This document shows positions 34,301 to 41,262 of a stretch of DNA of 64,000 bases, piece after piece. Where the stretch lies: contig FNEU01000005.1 of assembly GCA_900100245.1 (NCBI GenBank), forward strand, positions 62,001 to 126,000, given 5' to 3'. A program made the position numbers and the translations under genes. The notes below the pieces were generated by a model. The model ran no database searches and was not told the DNA's origin. It saw only the letters and a list, made by a program, of their open reading frames with translations. This DNA comes from Lachnospiraceae bacterium G41. Lineage in GTDB: Bacteria; Bacillota; Clostridia; Lachnospirales; Lachnospiraceae. How positions within the stretch are numbered: the first letter of the stretch is position 1; each line of letters begins with the position of its first letter.

Positions 34301-34331
34301 AGATATTTACGAATATATCGTTAATGCATAA
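31329..34331 (+). CDS. PLD-nuclease/SF2 helicase/DUF3427 protein
   Basis: The 1000-residue protein has an N-terminal phospholipase-D-like domain with HTKGYIF (about residue 125) and GSSNMTKTAL, an SF2 helicase core with Walker A ATGTGKT (about 250), DEAH (about 340), MTATPDKRDD and QQLGRGLRK (about 563), and a C-terminal DUF3427 region (about 830-1000). This domain set is found in a recurrent helicase family seen in defence islands and next to NUDIX genes. One PLD motif suggests dimerisation for nuclease activity. It starts a four-gene unit with tight spacing. Function is inferred as DNA repair or defence. Confidence 0.88.
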   Translation: MNNISDLRRGFETAFIDGSVVSDPLCTPQFVSNNYKEGKKVFSSIEDELLSCDQFFISVAFITFGGIEPLLLTLRELERKGVKGQILTTNYLYFSEPKALEKLSELSNISLKMYDVEQAEEGFHTKGYIFKHEEIYRIIIGSSNMTKTALTTNREWNTKIISTEQGNIAQEIIKEYRELWSSQYAYDFEEFYENYKEKFKIIKHQREIARQDEITSLEKYRLKPNSMQVGFISNLRKIIAAGGERALLISATGTGKTYASAFAMRELGFKRVLFLVHRGQLARQTKKSYERVFNKSVSMGLVGAGHSEYDKDYVFATVQTLNRDTHLFEYKPEEFDCIILDEAHHSSANTYQKVMSYFKPKLWLGMTATPDKRDDSIEGRNIYEIFDYRIAYEIRLQQAMEENMLCPFHYFGISDLAVIGDEQIKTRQLSSKDFALLTSDERVKHIVKEATYFGYSGDKVKGLIFCSRIDESEELSRKLNATINPETGKPFRTISLNGSANEEERQQAFERLAVDENDERVLKGEISPLDYILSVEILNEGVDIVEVNQVIMLRPTESPIVFIQQLGRGLRKAEGKEFVVILDFIGNYNNNFMIPIALSGDRSYNKDNIRRYVMEGGRVIPGASTIHFDEISRKRIFASVDNANFSDVKLIKENYTNLKNKIGRIPALKDFDDYGEMDVLRIFDNNSLGSYYKFLVKYEKEYTIRLSEDEGKIVEFISKKLASGKRIQELELLKRILAYSKGLSDIGLFEGLSKDLQKYGKALSANLKDNLVNIMTNEFSSGSGKKTYEKCIFIEENKGDYFPSELFVSLLKNEDFYNIVKELVDFGISRFERDYKNTYKKTDLVLYQKYTYEDVCRLLNWENSEVPLNIGGYKYDKKTKTFPVFINYDKAEDISDTTRYEDHFTSRQTLIAISKSGRSMQSEDVQNFLKAKERGIQVELFVRKNKDDKISKEFYYLGHMNSNGNAKEFMMPNTDKSAVEIEWILEEPVREDIYEYIVNA

Positions 34332-34347
34332 TTTTTTGGAGTTTATC

Positions 34348-34920
34348 ATGGAGATTTTTACAGTTGAACAAATAACAGAAGCTGATTACGGTTGTGAGGA
34401 AACAGATAGAAAAGAGCCGACAGCACTTCTTAAATTAAGTTCAAAAGAAAGCGAAAAGTTTGTTGAGGTTTCAGAAGCTGAACTTGAGAAGAAAGGTATT
34501 GCTGAAGGAAAGAAAGTTATCATAACAAGTGATGGCAAAGTATTAAAGTATGTTCGTGTAGTAGCAGCAGTTATCAAGGATGGAGATAAGATATTTGCTA
34601 CGGCAAGAGGATATGGCGAATTTAAAGGCTGGTGGGAATTCCCCGGAGGAAAAATTGAAAAAGGAGAGACACCTCAGCAGGCACTTGTTCGTGAGATTAA
34701 AGAAGAACTTTCTGCAACTATAGAAGTAGACGAATTAATTTACACTATTGAGTATGATTACCCCACGTTCCATCTTTCGATGGATTGCTTCTGGGCAAAG
34801 CTTGTTGAAGGCGAATTAATTTTGAAAGAGGCTGAAGCAGCCAAGTGGTTATCTAAGGACGAACTGCTTTCGGTAAATTGGTTGCCGGCCGATAAAGATT
34901 TGATTCAATTTCTTTTATGA
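34348..34920 (+). CDS. NUDIX hydrolase (MutT-like) with N-terminal extension
   Basis: The start MEIFTVEQI has GGAG upstream; an in-frame ATG eight codons earlier overlaps the helicase stop. The NUDIX box GGKIEKGETPQQALVREIKEEL (split as GGKIEKGE and REIKEEL) is complete, at about residues 105-127, with preceding GWWEFPGG. An extension of about 70 residues precedes the domain. MutT-like enzymes hydrolyse oxidised or modified nucleoside triphosphates. The gene is 16 bases after the helicase. Confidence 0.88.
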   Translation: MEIFTVEQITEADYGCEETDRKEPTALLKLSSKESEKFVEVSEAELEKKGIAEGKKVIITSDGKVLKYVRVVAAVIKDGDKIFATARGYGEFKGWWEFPGGKIEKGETPQQALVREIKEELSATIEVDELIYTIEYDYPTFHLSMDCFWAKLVEGELILKEAEAAKWLSKDELLSVNWLPADKDLIQFLL

Positions 34921-34930
34921 GGAAAAAAAC

Positions 34931-35392
34931 ATGTGCTTAATTTGCGACAGAATTGAAATGATTAAGAACGTAACTAATCCGTATTTTGTGAAAGAGCTTG
35001 AAACGGGTTATGTTGTCATTGGCGACAACCAGCATTTCTATGGTTATGCGCTCTTTTTATATAAGAATCATAATTATACCGAATTGTTCCAGTTAGATAT
35101 GCCTGAACGTCTCAAATTTATGGAGGAAATGTCCATTGTGGCTGAGGCTGCATCGAAGGCTTTCGGACCGGAGAAAATGAACTATGAATTGCTGGGAATG
35201 GACGATGCTCATCTTCACTGGCATTTGTATCCCAGAAGAAAAGGCGATATAGGAAATTACGGCAATAATGGCGTGGGACCTGTATGGTGTCTTCCTTTTG
35301 ATAAGATTTATGATGATTCAAACCGTCCTTCACCCGAAGAACTTGAGAAGATGAAAGATGCTTTAAGAACTGAACTGGAGAAGCTTTTATAA
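34931..35392 (+). CDS. HIT-family nucleotide hydrolase/transferase
   Basis: The 153-residue protein has the histidine triad H-L-H-W-H-L (about residue 95-100, in DAHLHWHLYPRR) and the CLICDRIE start with two cysteines typical of HIT proteins that bind zinc. HIT enzymes hydrolyse dinucleoside polyphosphates or AMP-lysine type bonds. AGGA sits before the ATG, 10 bases after the NUDIX stop. Its place in a helicase-NUDIX-HIT-HD row suggests nucleotide clean-up tied to the helicase. Confidence 0.88.
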   Translation: MCLICDRIEMIKNVTNPYFVKELETGYVVIGDNQHFYGYALFLYKNHNYTELFQLDMPERLKFMEEMSIVAEAASKAFGPEKMNYELLGMDDAHLHWHLYPRRKGDIGNYGNNGVGPVWCLPFDKIYDDSNRPSPEELEKMKDALRTELEKLL

Positions 35393-35405
35393 GCGTAGTG
35401 AATAT

Positions 35406-35990
35406 ATGTATCCGACTAGAGAAGAAGCTGAAATTTTATTAATAGATGCGGCAAAATGCAATCCCGGCGCTTGGGTTGGGCACAGCAAAACTGCTGCGCA
35501 CTGTGCGGAGAGAATAGCGTTTTACACAGGGATGGATTCTGAGAAAGCTTATGTATTAGGACTCCTGCATGATATAGGACGAAAGTTCGGAGTAAGCTAC
35601 ATGAGGCATATTTCCGACGGCTATACTTATATGATGTCCTTGGGCTTCGATGACGCAGCGCGAATCTGTCTTACGCATTCCTTTTACGGCACAGATATAG
35701 GAACCTATGTGGGAAAGACTGACACGAGCGAAGAAGAAACGGAAATGATCCGTACGAAACTTGCGGAAACCGTGCAGGATGAATATGATGAACTGATTCA
35801 GTTCGTGGATTCAATCGCGGGCACGGAAGGCGTGATGGATATTATCGATCGCATGGATGACGTTAAGAGTCGCTACGGTTCATACAATCCCGGAATGCGG
35901 GAAAACAATTTAAGACTCAAAGACTTTTATGAGCAAAAGATGGGAATGGATTTGTACGTGGCAGTTGATAAAGATAATTACAGACCGTGA
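35406..35990 (+). CDS. HD-domain phosphohydrolase
   Basis: The 194-residue protein has the H...HD...D metal site: VGHSKTAAHCAERIA (first His), LLHDIGRKFG (HD, about residues 55-64), and a later CLTHSFYG. It fits small HD-domain phosphohydrolases acting on nucleotides or phosphoesters. It starts 13 bases after the HIT gene stop with a weak ribosome site, so it is likely coupled. Substrate unknown. Confidence 0.85.
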   Translation: MYPTREEAEILLIDAAKCNPGAWVGHSKTAAHCAERIAFYTGMDSEKAYVLGLLHDIGRKFGVSYMRHISDGYTYMMSLGFDDAARICLTHSFYGTDIGTYVGKTDTSEEETEMIRTKLAETVQDEYDELIQFVDSIAGTEGVMDIIDRMDDVKSRYGSYNPGMRENNLRLKDFYEQKMGMDLYVAVDKDNYRP

Positions 35991-36050
35991 GTAGTACAAT
36001 AAGTTAAAAATACCTAACCTAATTCATCTAAACTTTGTCAAAAATGTCCT

Positions 36051-36080
36051 TTGAAACGACCTCTTAAAAAGTGTTACCAT
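36051..36080 (+). promoter_or_regulatory. Promoter of the Veg-like gene
   Basis: TTGAAA at 36051-36056 and TACCAT at 36075-36080 are 18 bases apart, about 34 bases before the start codon. Confidence 0.45.
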
Positions 36081-36113
36081 AACCTTAGAAAGGTTTATTT
36101 CAAAGGTGATATG

Positions 36114-36374
36114 ATGACATTGACTGAGATAAAGATTAAAATCCAAAAGCTTTATAATACCAATCCCGAGATACACATTAACATCCATTGCAACCATCCC
36201 AAGATGTATTACGACAATGAACCGGCGATTATCAGAGGTGTGTATCCGCATATATTCCAGCTTGAGGTTAAGGAAGACAACCAGATTAAGAGCTTTTATA
36301 TGCAGTATGAAGACGTGCTGATTAAGCGCGTGGAGATAATTGAATTGACGGGGTCAACCCAACCAAGTATTTAA
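36114..36374 (+). CDS. Veg-family protein
   Basis: The 86-residue protein (MTLTEIKIKIQ start; AAAGGTG sets ATG 36114) resembles Bacillus Veg/DUF1021: it shares NIHCNHPKMYYDNEPAIIRGVYPHIFQLEVK with the pattern of a conserved GxxxxxYPxVFxI block, and the late YMQYEDVLIKRVEIIEL. In Bacillus, Veg affects biofilm formation through SinR. Here the gene stands alone with its own promoter and terminator. The veg symbol is not assigned because orthology is only by pattern. Confidence 0.65.
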   Translation: MTLTEIKIKIQKLYNTNPEIHINIHCNHPKMYYDNEPAIIRGVYPHIFQLEVKEDNQIKSFYMQYEDVLIKRVEIIELTGSTQPSI

Positions 36375-36398
36375 TAATGTGAAGAGTTATAAATGTAA

Positions 36399-36440
36399 AA
36401 ATAGCCAATGTGCAAAAAGATGTACATTGGTTATTTTATT
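36399..36440. terminator. Intrinsic terminator
   Basis: AATAGCCAATGTGC and its imperfect complement TACATTGGTTATT form a stem followed by TTATT; it lies between convergent genes and may serve both. Confidence 0.6.
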
Positions 36441-36474
36441 ATGATATCATAAATACAGGTTAATTATATTTCTT

Positions 36475-37542
36475 TTAGGAGATATTGTAATCGTTTCCTT
36501 TTATCATTTTATCTATTACCGGATGGATCAAATTTGTGTCCAAGATAGCATTAATAGCACACAGTTTTTTTCCTGCATCCTTACTGGATGCTCCGCAATG
36601 GAATACCTTTTCTGATTTGCACCCATAATCCAAAACTATTAATCTGTCATGACAATCTGTATTATGTTTAAGTTTCATTGACGGATACTGATTTTGAAAA
36701 TCATCTACCACCGCTTTTGTCAAAAAGCCTTGGTTTCCAAATCCGTTTTCTGTAAATAGTATTACATTTACTCCCTTTTTCTTTTGTGAAAGCAATTGTA
36801 AAGTTTTCGTATTTACATAATCATCAACAACATAAATACTCTTCTTTGCTTTTTGATAAATGTCTATATATGCTGCATCTGCTTCAAATTTCTGACCTTT
36901 ATAAATAACAAAATTCTTATAATCATCCTTTAAAACAAAATTCTCATTTATTGAATCAATTTGTTTTTGTATTTTATCTAAAGCCACTTCTGTTTTTGTT
37001 TTATGATCATCAAGGCCGGCAACTTGAATCGAAAGTTCGGTTATTCTAACATCCAAAAGATTTAAGTCCGCATTGGAGATAAACTGTTGGTTCCTCCTGA
37101 TGTAATGACGCATTTCTTTAAATGCACGCATAATATAAATGCTTTGTTGAACAGCCAAATCACCTTTTAATACCGACGCGAGCATATAGATACCCTGTTC
37201 GGAAAAAGCATACGGATTATATTTTATATTTTTACCTTTAATATTTTCCTCATACAAAGTCACAAATTGTGACCTTGTAGTTATGCCTTGTTTTTCTTGA
37301 TATGAAATCTGCTCCCGAATCATTCGGATATCTTCTTTTGTGGTTTTAAATCTGAAATCTTCAGGAAACCTTTCTATATTTCGTTTAACTTGCTGATTTA
37401 ATGCTTTGACCTCGTATCCGTAAAAAATTGCCAAATCACAATCAAGCATTACAGGTTTACCCTGTAAAATAAAAACGCATTTTCTTATATCTTCTGAAGA
37501 TAATGATAGAATAATCTGATTTTTTTCTGTTTCATCTCTCAT
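36475..37542 (-). CDS. ORF6N DNA-binding protein with C-terminal PLD-like domain
   Basis: The 355-residue protein has an N-terminal ORF6N domain (about 15-100; VMLDCDLAIFYGYEVKALNQ, RFPEDFRF) as in KilA-type phage proteins. A middle coiled segment follows (about 165-200) and then a domain of about 150 residues with DCHDRLIVLDYG and HCGASSKDAGKK, which has the shape of a phospholipase-D-like or nuclease-related active site. ORF6N proteins are usually phage or defence-associated. It follows an XRE gene by 20 bases and belongs to its operon. It is AT-rich relative to surrounding genes, a hint of transfer. Confidence 0.75.
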   Translation of the reverse strand: MRDETEKNQIILSLSSEDIRKCVFILQGKPVMLDCDLAIFYGYEVKALNQQVKRNIERFPEDFRFKTTKEDIRMIREQISYQEKQGITTRSQFVTLYEENIKGKNIKYNPYAFSEQGIYMLASVLKGDLAVQQSIYIMRAFKEMRHYIRRNQQFISNADLNLLDVRITELSIQVAGLDDHKTKTEVALDKIQKQIDSINENFVLKDDYKNFVIYKGQKFEADAAYIDIYQKAKKSIYVVDDYVNTKTLQLLSQKKKGVNVILFTENGFGNQGFLTKAVVDDFQNQYPSMKLKHNTDCHDRLIVLDYGCKSEKVFHCGASSKDAGKKLCAINAILDTNLIHPVIDKMIKGNDYNIS

Positions 37543-37561
37543 ATTTCTTCACGCTTTCCTT

Positions 37562-37924
37562 TTACAATTCTTCAAGCTTTTCCAATTTAATAAGTGTATC
37601 CATATACGCACGCAATCTTTTCTTCTGACCTTCCTGCATTCCATGATAATCCTCCAATAATTTCTTGTCGGATTTATCAATATGAAATCTGTCTACAGAA
37701 ACTTCTACATTATCCATGTCATCTATACCTTTTCCTGTCAGTAATTGTTCTGGTGTTACATCAAGTGCATAACAGATGTCCATGATTTTATCAGCGGAAG
37801 GATTAGTTTTCTTTCTTTTCCAATCACTGATGGTACTGTTGGATATCCCGGTTCTTTTACCGAATTCCTTCTGTGTGATATTTTTTTCTTCTAATAATTT
37901 AAATATTCTTTCGCTGATAATCAT
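37562..37924 (-). CDS. XRE-family regulator
   Basis: The 120-residue protein has an N-terminal XRE domain (about residues 6-62; NITQKEFGKRTGISNSTISD, the recognition helix in the STISDWKRKK run) and an acidic helical tail. It is immediately upstream of the ORF6N-PLD gene on the same strand. A repressor role at the pair's promoter is likely. No phage lysogeny module is visible nearby. Confidence 0.85.
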   Translation of the reverse strand: MIISERIFKLLEEKNITQKEFGKRTGISNSTISDWKRKKTNPSADKIMDICYALDVTPEQLLTGKGIDDMDNVEVSVDRFHIDKSDKKLLEDYHGMQEGQKKRLRAYMDTLIKLEKLEEL

Positions 37925-37979
37925 ATAAATATCATCCTTTCGTATATGCGGATTATAATTTTTCGTCTATACGGTTATT

Positions 37980-38174
37980 CTAACATGCTTCACCCTGAAC
38001 TTCAACAGAATTGTAATTTCCCGGTTTGTTTTTTCTGTATTTTATATACAGAGCATACTGCAATTTTATTGTCCGTATTTTCAGATAATAATCCGGATCA
38101 GGTAATTGATCGAAGTCGATTTCCTTTGCATACTTGGCAATCAGATTGGCAAGCCGAACATCATGTTGTTCAAA
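37980..38174 (-). pseudogene. Fragment of an unknown gene (3-prime end only)
   Basis: A 64-codon frame runs from just after a stop codon and reads FEQHDVRLANLIAKYAKEID through LPDPDYYLKIRTIKLQYALY to a TAG. It has protein-like composition but no start codon or ribosome site. It appears to be the C-terminal remainder of a truncated gene. I do not recognise the family. It lies between the XRE gene and a truncated MerR gene. Confidence 0.5.
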
Positions 38175-38193
38175 TCATAAATAAAAATACCTC

Positions 38194-38224
38194 TTGACTC
38201 TAACGTTACGTAATAGTTTATGGT
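38194..38224 (+). promoter_or_regulatory. MerR-type promoter with 19-base spacer
   Basis: TTGACT (38194-38199) and TATGGT (38219-38224) are 19 bases apart, enclosing an imperfect dyad CTAACGT-TA-CGTAATAG, the architecture of promoters activated by MerR proteins. Confidence 0.65.
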
Positions 38225-38248
38225 ATTATTATCACGGAGGGAAAAGAG

Positions 38249-38308
38249 ATGATGACAGTAAATGAAGTTAGCAAACTCGCGGGTGTTAGTATACGAACCC
38301 TGATATAA
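38249..38308 (+). pseudogene. Truncated MerR-family regulator
   Basis: A ribosome site GGAGG precedes an ATG, and the frame MMTVNEVSKLAGVSIRTL matches the start of a MerR winged helix exactly, but it runs into a stop after 19 codons. The usual continuation (YYDxIGLL) and the rest are missing, so only the N-terminal helix remains with its intact promoter. Confidence 0.8.
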
Positions 38309-38391
38309 TATTTTTAAGTTATTATTGTTTGCTTTATTATATATATGCAAATCATTTCGTAACAACTCAACTGTATTAGGGGAAATTGAGT

Positions 38392-39258
38392 ATGAAAAGA
38401 ATCATCAAATTAACATCATTTCTGTCTTTGTTAGTATCGTGTTTTATGATGCTTAGTGCCTGCTTTTCGACAAATCAGAATCCGACACCGACAGGCAACA
38501 AAGATTCCAATGAAGCACAAGCAGAACTTGTAAAAGGTTCTTTTATGATGACGGCTTCCAGAATAGATTGGAGCGGAGCTGTCATGACGAAGAGTTATTT
38601 TGTTTATGATTATAACGGAAATCGGGAATATGAGCTTACAGTAAATTCAAACGAATCTTGTGTAATTTATTCTTTGACAAAAAGCGTATATGATGAAAAC
38701 AATTTAGAGATTATTACTCAGTTTTATACACTTTATGATTATGATGAAGAGACAGAAAAGCTTGGCATGAAAGATGATTTGATTTCGTATTATGAGACGA
38801 GATTATACGATGGTGACAAAGTAATTTGGAAACGTAACCCGGTATTAAAATACGAAAAAGAATATATTTATGACGAAAACGATCAGCTCGTTCAGGTAAA
38901 TCATATTTCATCAGGCGATAGCGATTCCTATACAGTATTGTATGAATATGATGAATATGGAAATATAATCAAAGAAACAAAGGTTTATGCTGACTCTTCA
39001 AAAGACCGTACCGTAGAATTTGCATATCAATATGACAGCGAGGGCAGAATCATAAAAGAGGATGATATGGAATATGTGTATGATGACGAAGGCCGAGTGG
39101 TTGAAAAATCCGATCTCAACTATATTGAGCAATACACATATGTTTCTACTCCCACGGAAAGCAGAAAAAATATGGAAAAAATAGAAAAGAAATTTGATCT
39201 TACGCAAATAGATGCAGAGACCGATGAACTGGTTGATGAATTATTGGGAGATAAATAA
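38392..39258 (+). CDS. Predicted lipoprotein with YD-like repeats
   Basis: The start MKRIIKLTSF follows AGGGG at good distance; a TTG two codons earlier is unlikely. The 288-residue protein has a lipoprotein signal with a cysteine near residue 25 (MMLSAC). The body has tandem segments of the form YEYDEYGNIIKETKVY, YQYDSEGRIIKEDD, YVYDDEGRVVEK, similar to RHS/YD-type beta repeats but fewer. It is probably an outer-face membrane-anchored protein. No partner is obvious. Confidence 0.75.
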   Translation: MKRIIKLTSFLSLLVSCFMMLSACFSTNQNPTPTGNKDSNEAQAELVKGSFMMTASRIDWSGAVMTKSYFVYDYNGNREYELTVNSNESCVIYSLTKSVYDENNLEIITQFYTLYDYDEETEKLGMKDDLISYYETRLYDGDKVIWKRNPVLKYEKEYIYDENDQLVQVNHISSGDSDSYTVLYEYDEYGNIIKETKVYADSSKDRTVEFAYQYDSEGRIIKEDDMEYVYDDEGRVVEKSDLNYIEQYTYVSTPTESRKNMEKIEKKFDLTQIDAETDELVDELLGDK

Positions 39259-39301
39259 ATATATTTAATTATTTAGAAAAGAATCAATGAATTAAAAAAC
39301 T

Positions 39302-39330
39302 GGGTAGGAACCGACGTTCCTACCCATTAA
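39302..39330 (-). terminator. Intrinsic terminator of the phosphoribosyltransferase gene
   Basis: GGGTAGGAAC pairs with GTTCCTACCC; on the minus strand it is followed by GTTTTTTAATTC. Confidence 0.8.
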
Positions 39331-39342
39331 TTCTTTTATAAT

Positions 39343-39984
39343 CTACAACTGCGAATATCCGAAGCCGTTTACCAGGGCTTCGAGCTTCTGCCCTTTGGCG
39401 CACATAGGGCAGTTTTCTCTCGAATAATAGCCGTAGTTTGGAAGGTCGGAGGAAGTGAAGATTGATTTTACTTCGATGCCGGCACATTTGGAGACTGCAG
39501 AGAATATTGCTGCGATGCCGCCTACGGTTCCACCGTAGTAAACTACCGAGTCGATTGCCTGGAGAATGGTCTTACCGGATGTGATGGAGTCGGTCAGAAT
39601 CAGTACGTTCATGCCTTCCACCATACGGATTTTGTTGTCACGGAAAATCATCTGTCCCATCGAGTTTACTTCGGGAGTGATGACCGAAATATTGTTACCA
39701 AAACTAAGACATGTTTTATAACTGTGCGAGAGCTCCTCAGCGAGGAAAGCTCCGATTACTTCCGTTTCATCGAGGCATACAATGGTATCCACAGCGAAGG
39801 ATAGCATATAGTCTTCTGCGAGAGCCTTTGCGGAAACGGATGCGTTGTTCTGTCTGCATTTTACAGTGGACATATCGATATAAGTATTGATGTGTGAGTT
39901 CTGGGTGGCGAAATGCCCCTGCATGATTTTGATTCGTGCTTCTCTGTAGTTGGAAGAGCGCAAATCCACTAGTCTTTCATCCAT
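39343..39984 (-). CDS. Orotate phosphoribosyltransferase-like protein
   Basis: The 213-residue protein has a type I PRTase fold; the PRPP-binding motif lies in VLILTDSITSGKTILQAID (about residues 128-146), with the acidic D and TSGKT loop. The N-terminus resembles small PyrE-related proteins found in Clostridia that lack the usual OMP-decarboxylase neighbour. Two cysteines in ENCPMCAKG near the C-terminus suggest a metal site. A GGGGG site precedes the ATG. It is a stand-alone gene and may act on a base other than orotate. Confidence 0.75.
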   Translation of the reverse strand: MDERLVDLRSSNYREARIKIMQGHFATQNSHINTYIDMSTVKCRQNNASVSAKALAEDYMLSFAVDTIVCLDETEVIGAFLAEELSHSYKTCLSFGNNISVITPEVNSMGQMIFRDNKIRMVEGMNVLILTDSITSGKTILQAIDSVVYYGGTVGGIAAIFSAVSKCAGIEVKSIFTSSDLPNYGYYSRENCPMCAKGQKLEALVNGFGYSQL

Positions 39985-40142
39985 AATGAAATACCCCCTG
40001 TCATAATAATTTAAACGAATTAGAATTCGTTTATAACCCCATAAAATAATTATACCTTATCTTCCACCGATGTCTATGAGGAAAAAGGGACAAATTTCCT
40101 AAAAAATGTAAAAATTCCGTGTTGATTTGGATAAAATACTGT

Positions 40143-40173
40143 AACCCTCGACTCTTTGTGGTACAATATATCT
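40143..40173 (+). promoter_or_regulatory. Promoter of the 40.2-42.4 kb gene row
   Basis: TACAAT with an extended TGG before it and a CTGTAA -35 17 bases upstream; the coding start lies about 47 bases downstream. Confidence 0.4.
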
Positions 40174-40214
40174 AATATTTCTTTTATATAAATTCTGTAA
40201 AAGGGGGCTTGTAC

Positions 40215-40685
40215 ATGAAGAGATATATTACTTTTAAAGATTACGAAGAAGTTCTCAGAATCGGCAAATTCTGGCTGGATAAATGCAGCGACGATTTTTA
40301 TGATGATGGCTCTATATTCCATCATCTTCCTCTAAAAGACATTTTCGGCGATCCGCTCGATTACAAGAATTTCTACATGGATGACAAATACATTAAAGAA
40401 TTCCGCAAGAGCATGAAAACTCTTGAAAAATATATTAAGCAGGTTGAGGCAGCAGACAAAAAGGCCATCGTTATTAACTACGAAATCATGGATATTAGAC
40501 AGATATTACCGCCCTGGATTGTATATCCTCACTATCCTGCACAGAATGTGTATTTGACACAGTATTATTCGATCTTTGACGACTTTGTAAGTCGTATGAC
40601 GAAGATGGAATTAAGCGTATACAGAAACCTGTATCCGACACCCAAATACATCGAGCAGATATTCCAGTACAAGGATATTCAGTAA
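40215..40685 (+). CDS. Hypothetical protein
   Basis: The 156-residue protein starts at ATG 40215, with AAGGGGG 7 bases upstream; a TTG two codons earlier is less likely. It is soluble, acidic and aromatic-rich, with YPHYPAQNVYLTQYYSIFDD near residues 102-122. No family recognised. It begins a row with a zinc-ribbon protein and an acyltransferase. Confidence 0.55.
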   Translation: MKRYITFKDYEEVLRIGKFWLDKCSDDFYDDGSIFHHLPLKDIFGDPLDYKNFYMDDKYIKEFRKSMKTLEKYIKQVEAADKKAIVINYEIMDIRQILPPWIVYPHYPAQNVYLTQYYSIFDDFVSRMTKMELSVYRNLYPTPKYIEQIFQYKDIQ

Positions 40686-40709
40686 ACATATAAAAGAGGG
40701 GGATTAAAA

Positions 40710-41261
40710 ATGGAATATGAACTTCGCATATCGACCGCTATGCCTGTTCCTTTTCAGGATGCGGCAACAGGACGAAATGTTTACGTAGAGTGTCAGGCGA
40801 GCGCAATGGTTGTGCCCATTGATGAGGCAAAATATCCTGACAGGGATGCGATTAACCGCCTTGGCGTTATGACGGCACAGTCACTTATCGCACAGGTTTT
40901 AATGGACTTAAGCGGCAAAGCAGACGCCCTAAAATTAGGCGATCATAAAAGAGAAGTCGAGAAGAATATGACGGATGCCTTAAAGGGCGCAGGACTTCAG
41001 GTAACAGGCATGGAGTTTTTCAAACTCGGACCTGACAAAGATTCTGAAGAAAGATTAAAAACGATGTCTGCTGTAAGCCAGCCAATCGATGCTGCTACGG
41101 CAAGTATTCTTAATGATCCTGACAAACTGGCAGAAGCAATGAGGCAGGCAACTGCTTTGGCTGCAGCTGCAAAGGCTGCTGCAGGGGAGAAATTCTGCAA
41201 GTACTGCGGTACAAAAGCAATAGGCAAATTCTGTTCCAATTGTGGAGCACAGATAGAATAA
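40710..41261 (+). CDS. Zinc-ribbon protein with SPFH-like N-terminal part
   Basis: The 183-residue protein has an N-terminal alpha/beta part (about residues 1-110; EYELRISTAMPVPFQDAATG) that loosely resembles virion-core or SPFH-type proteins, an alanine-rich helix (ATALAAAAKAAAGE), and a C-terminal double-cysteine zinc ribbon CKYCGTKAIGKFCSNCG. GGGGGA precedes the ATG. The next gene starts 1 base after its stop codon region, so they are coupled. Function unknown. Confidence 0.65.
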   Translation: MEYELRISTAMPVPFQDAATGRNVYVECQASAMVVPIDEAKYPDRDAINRLGVMTAQSLIAQVLMDLSGKADALKLGDHKREVEKNMTDALKGAGLQVTGMEFFKLGPDKDSEERLKTMSAVSQPIDAATASILNDPDKLAEAMRQATALAAAAKAAAGEKFCKYCGTKAIGKFCSNCGAQIE

Positions 41262-41262
41262 A

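Noticed and set aside
37946-38197. 83-codon plus-strand frame near the truncated genes
   Set aside because: Its translation is unlike a protein and lies antisense to a better-supported protein fragment.
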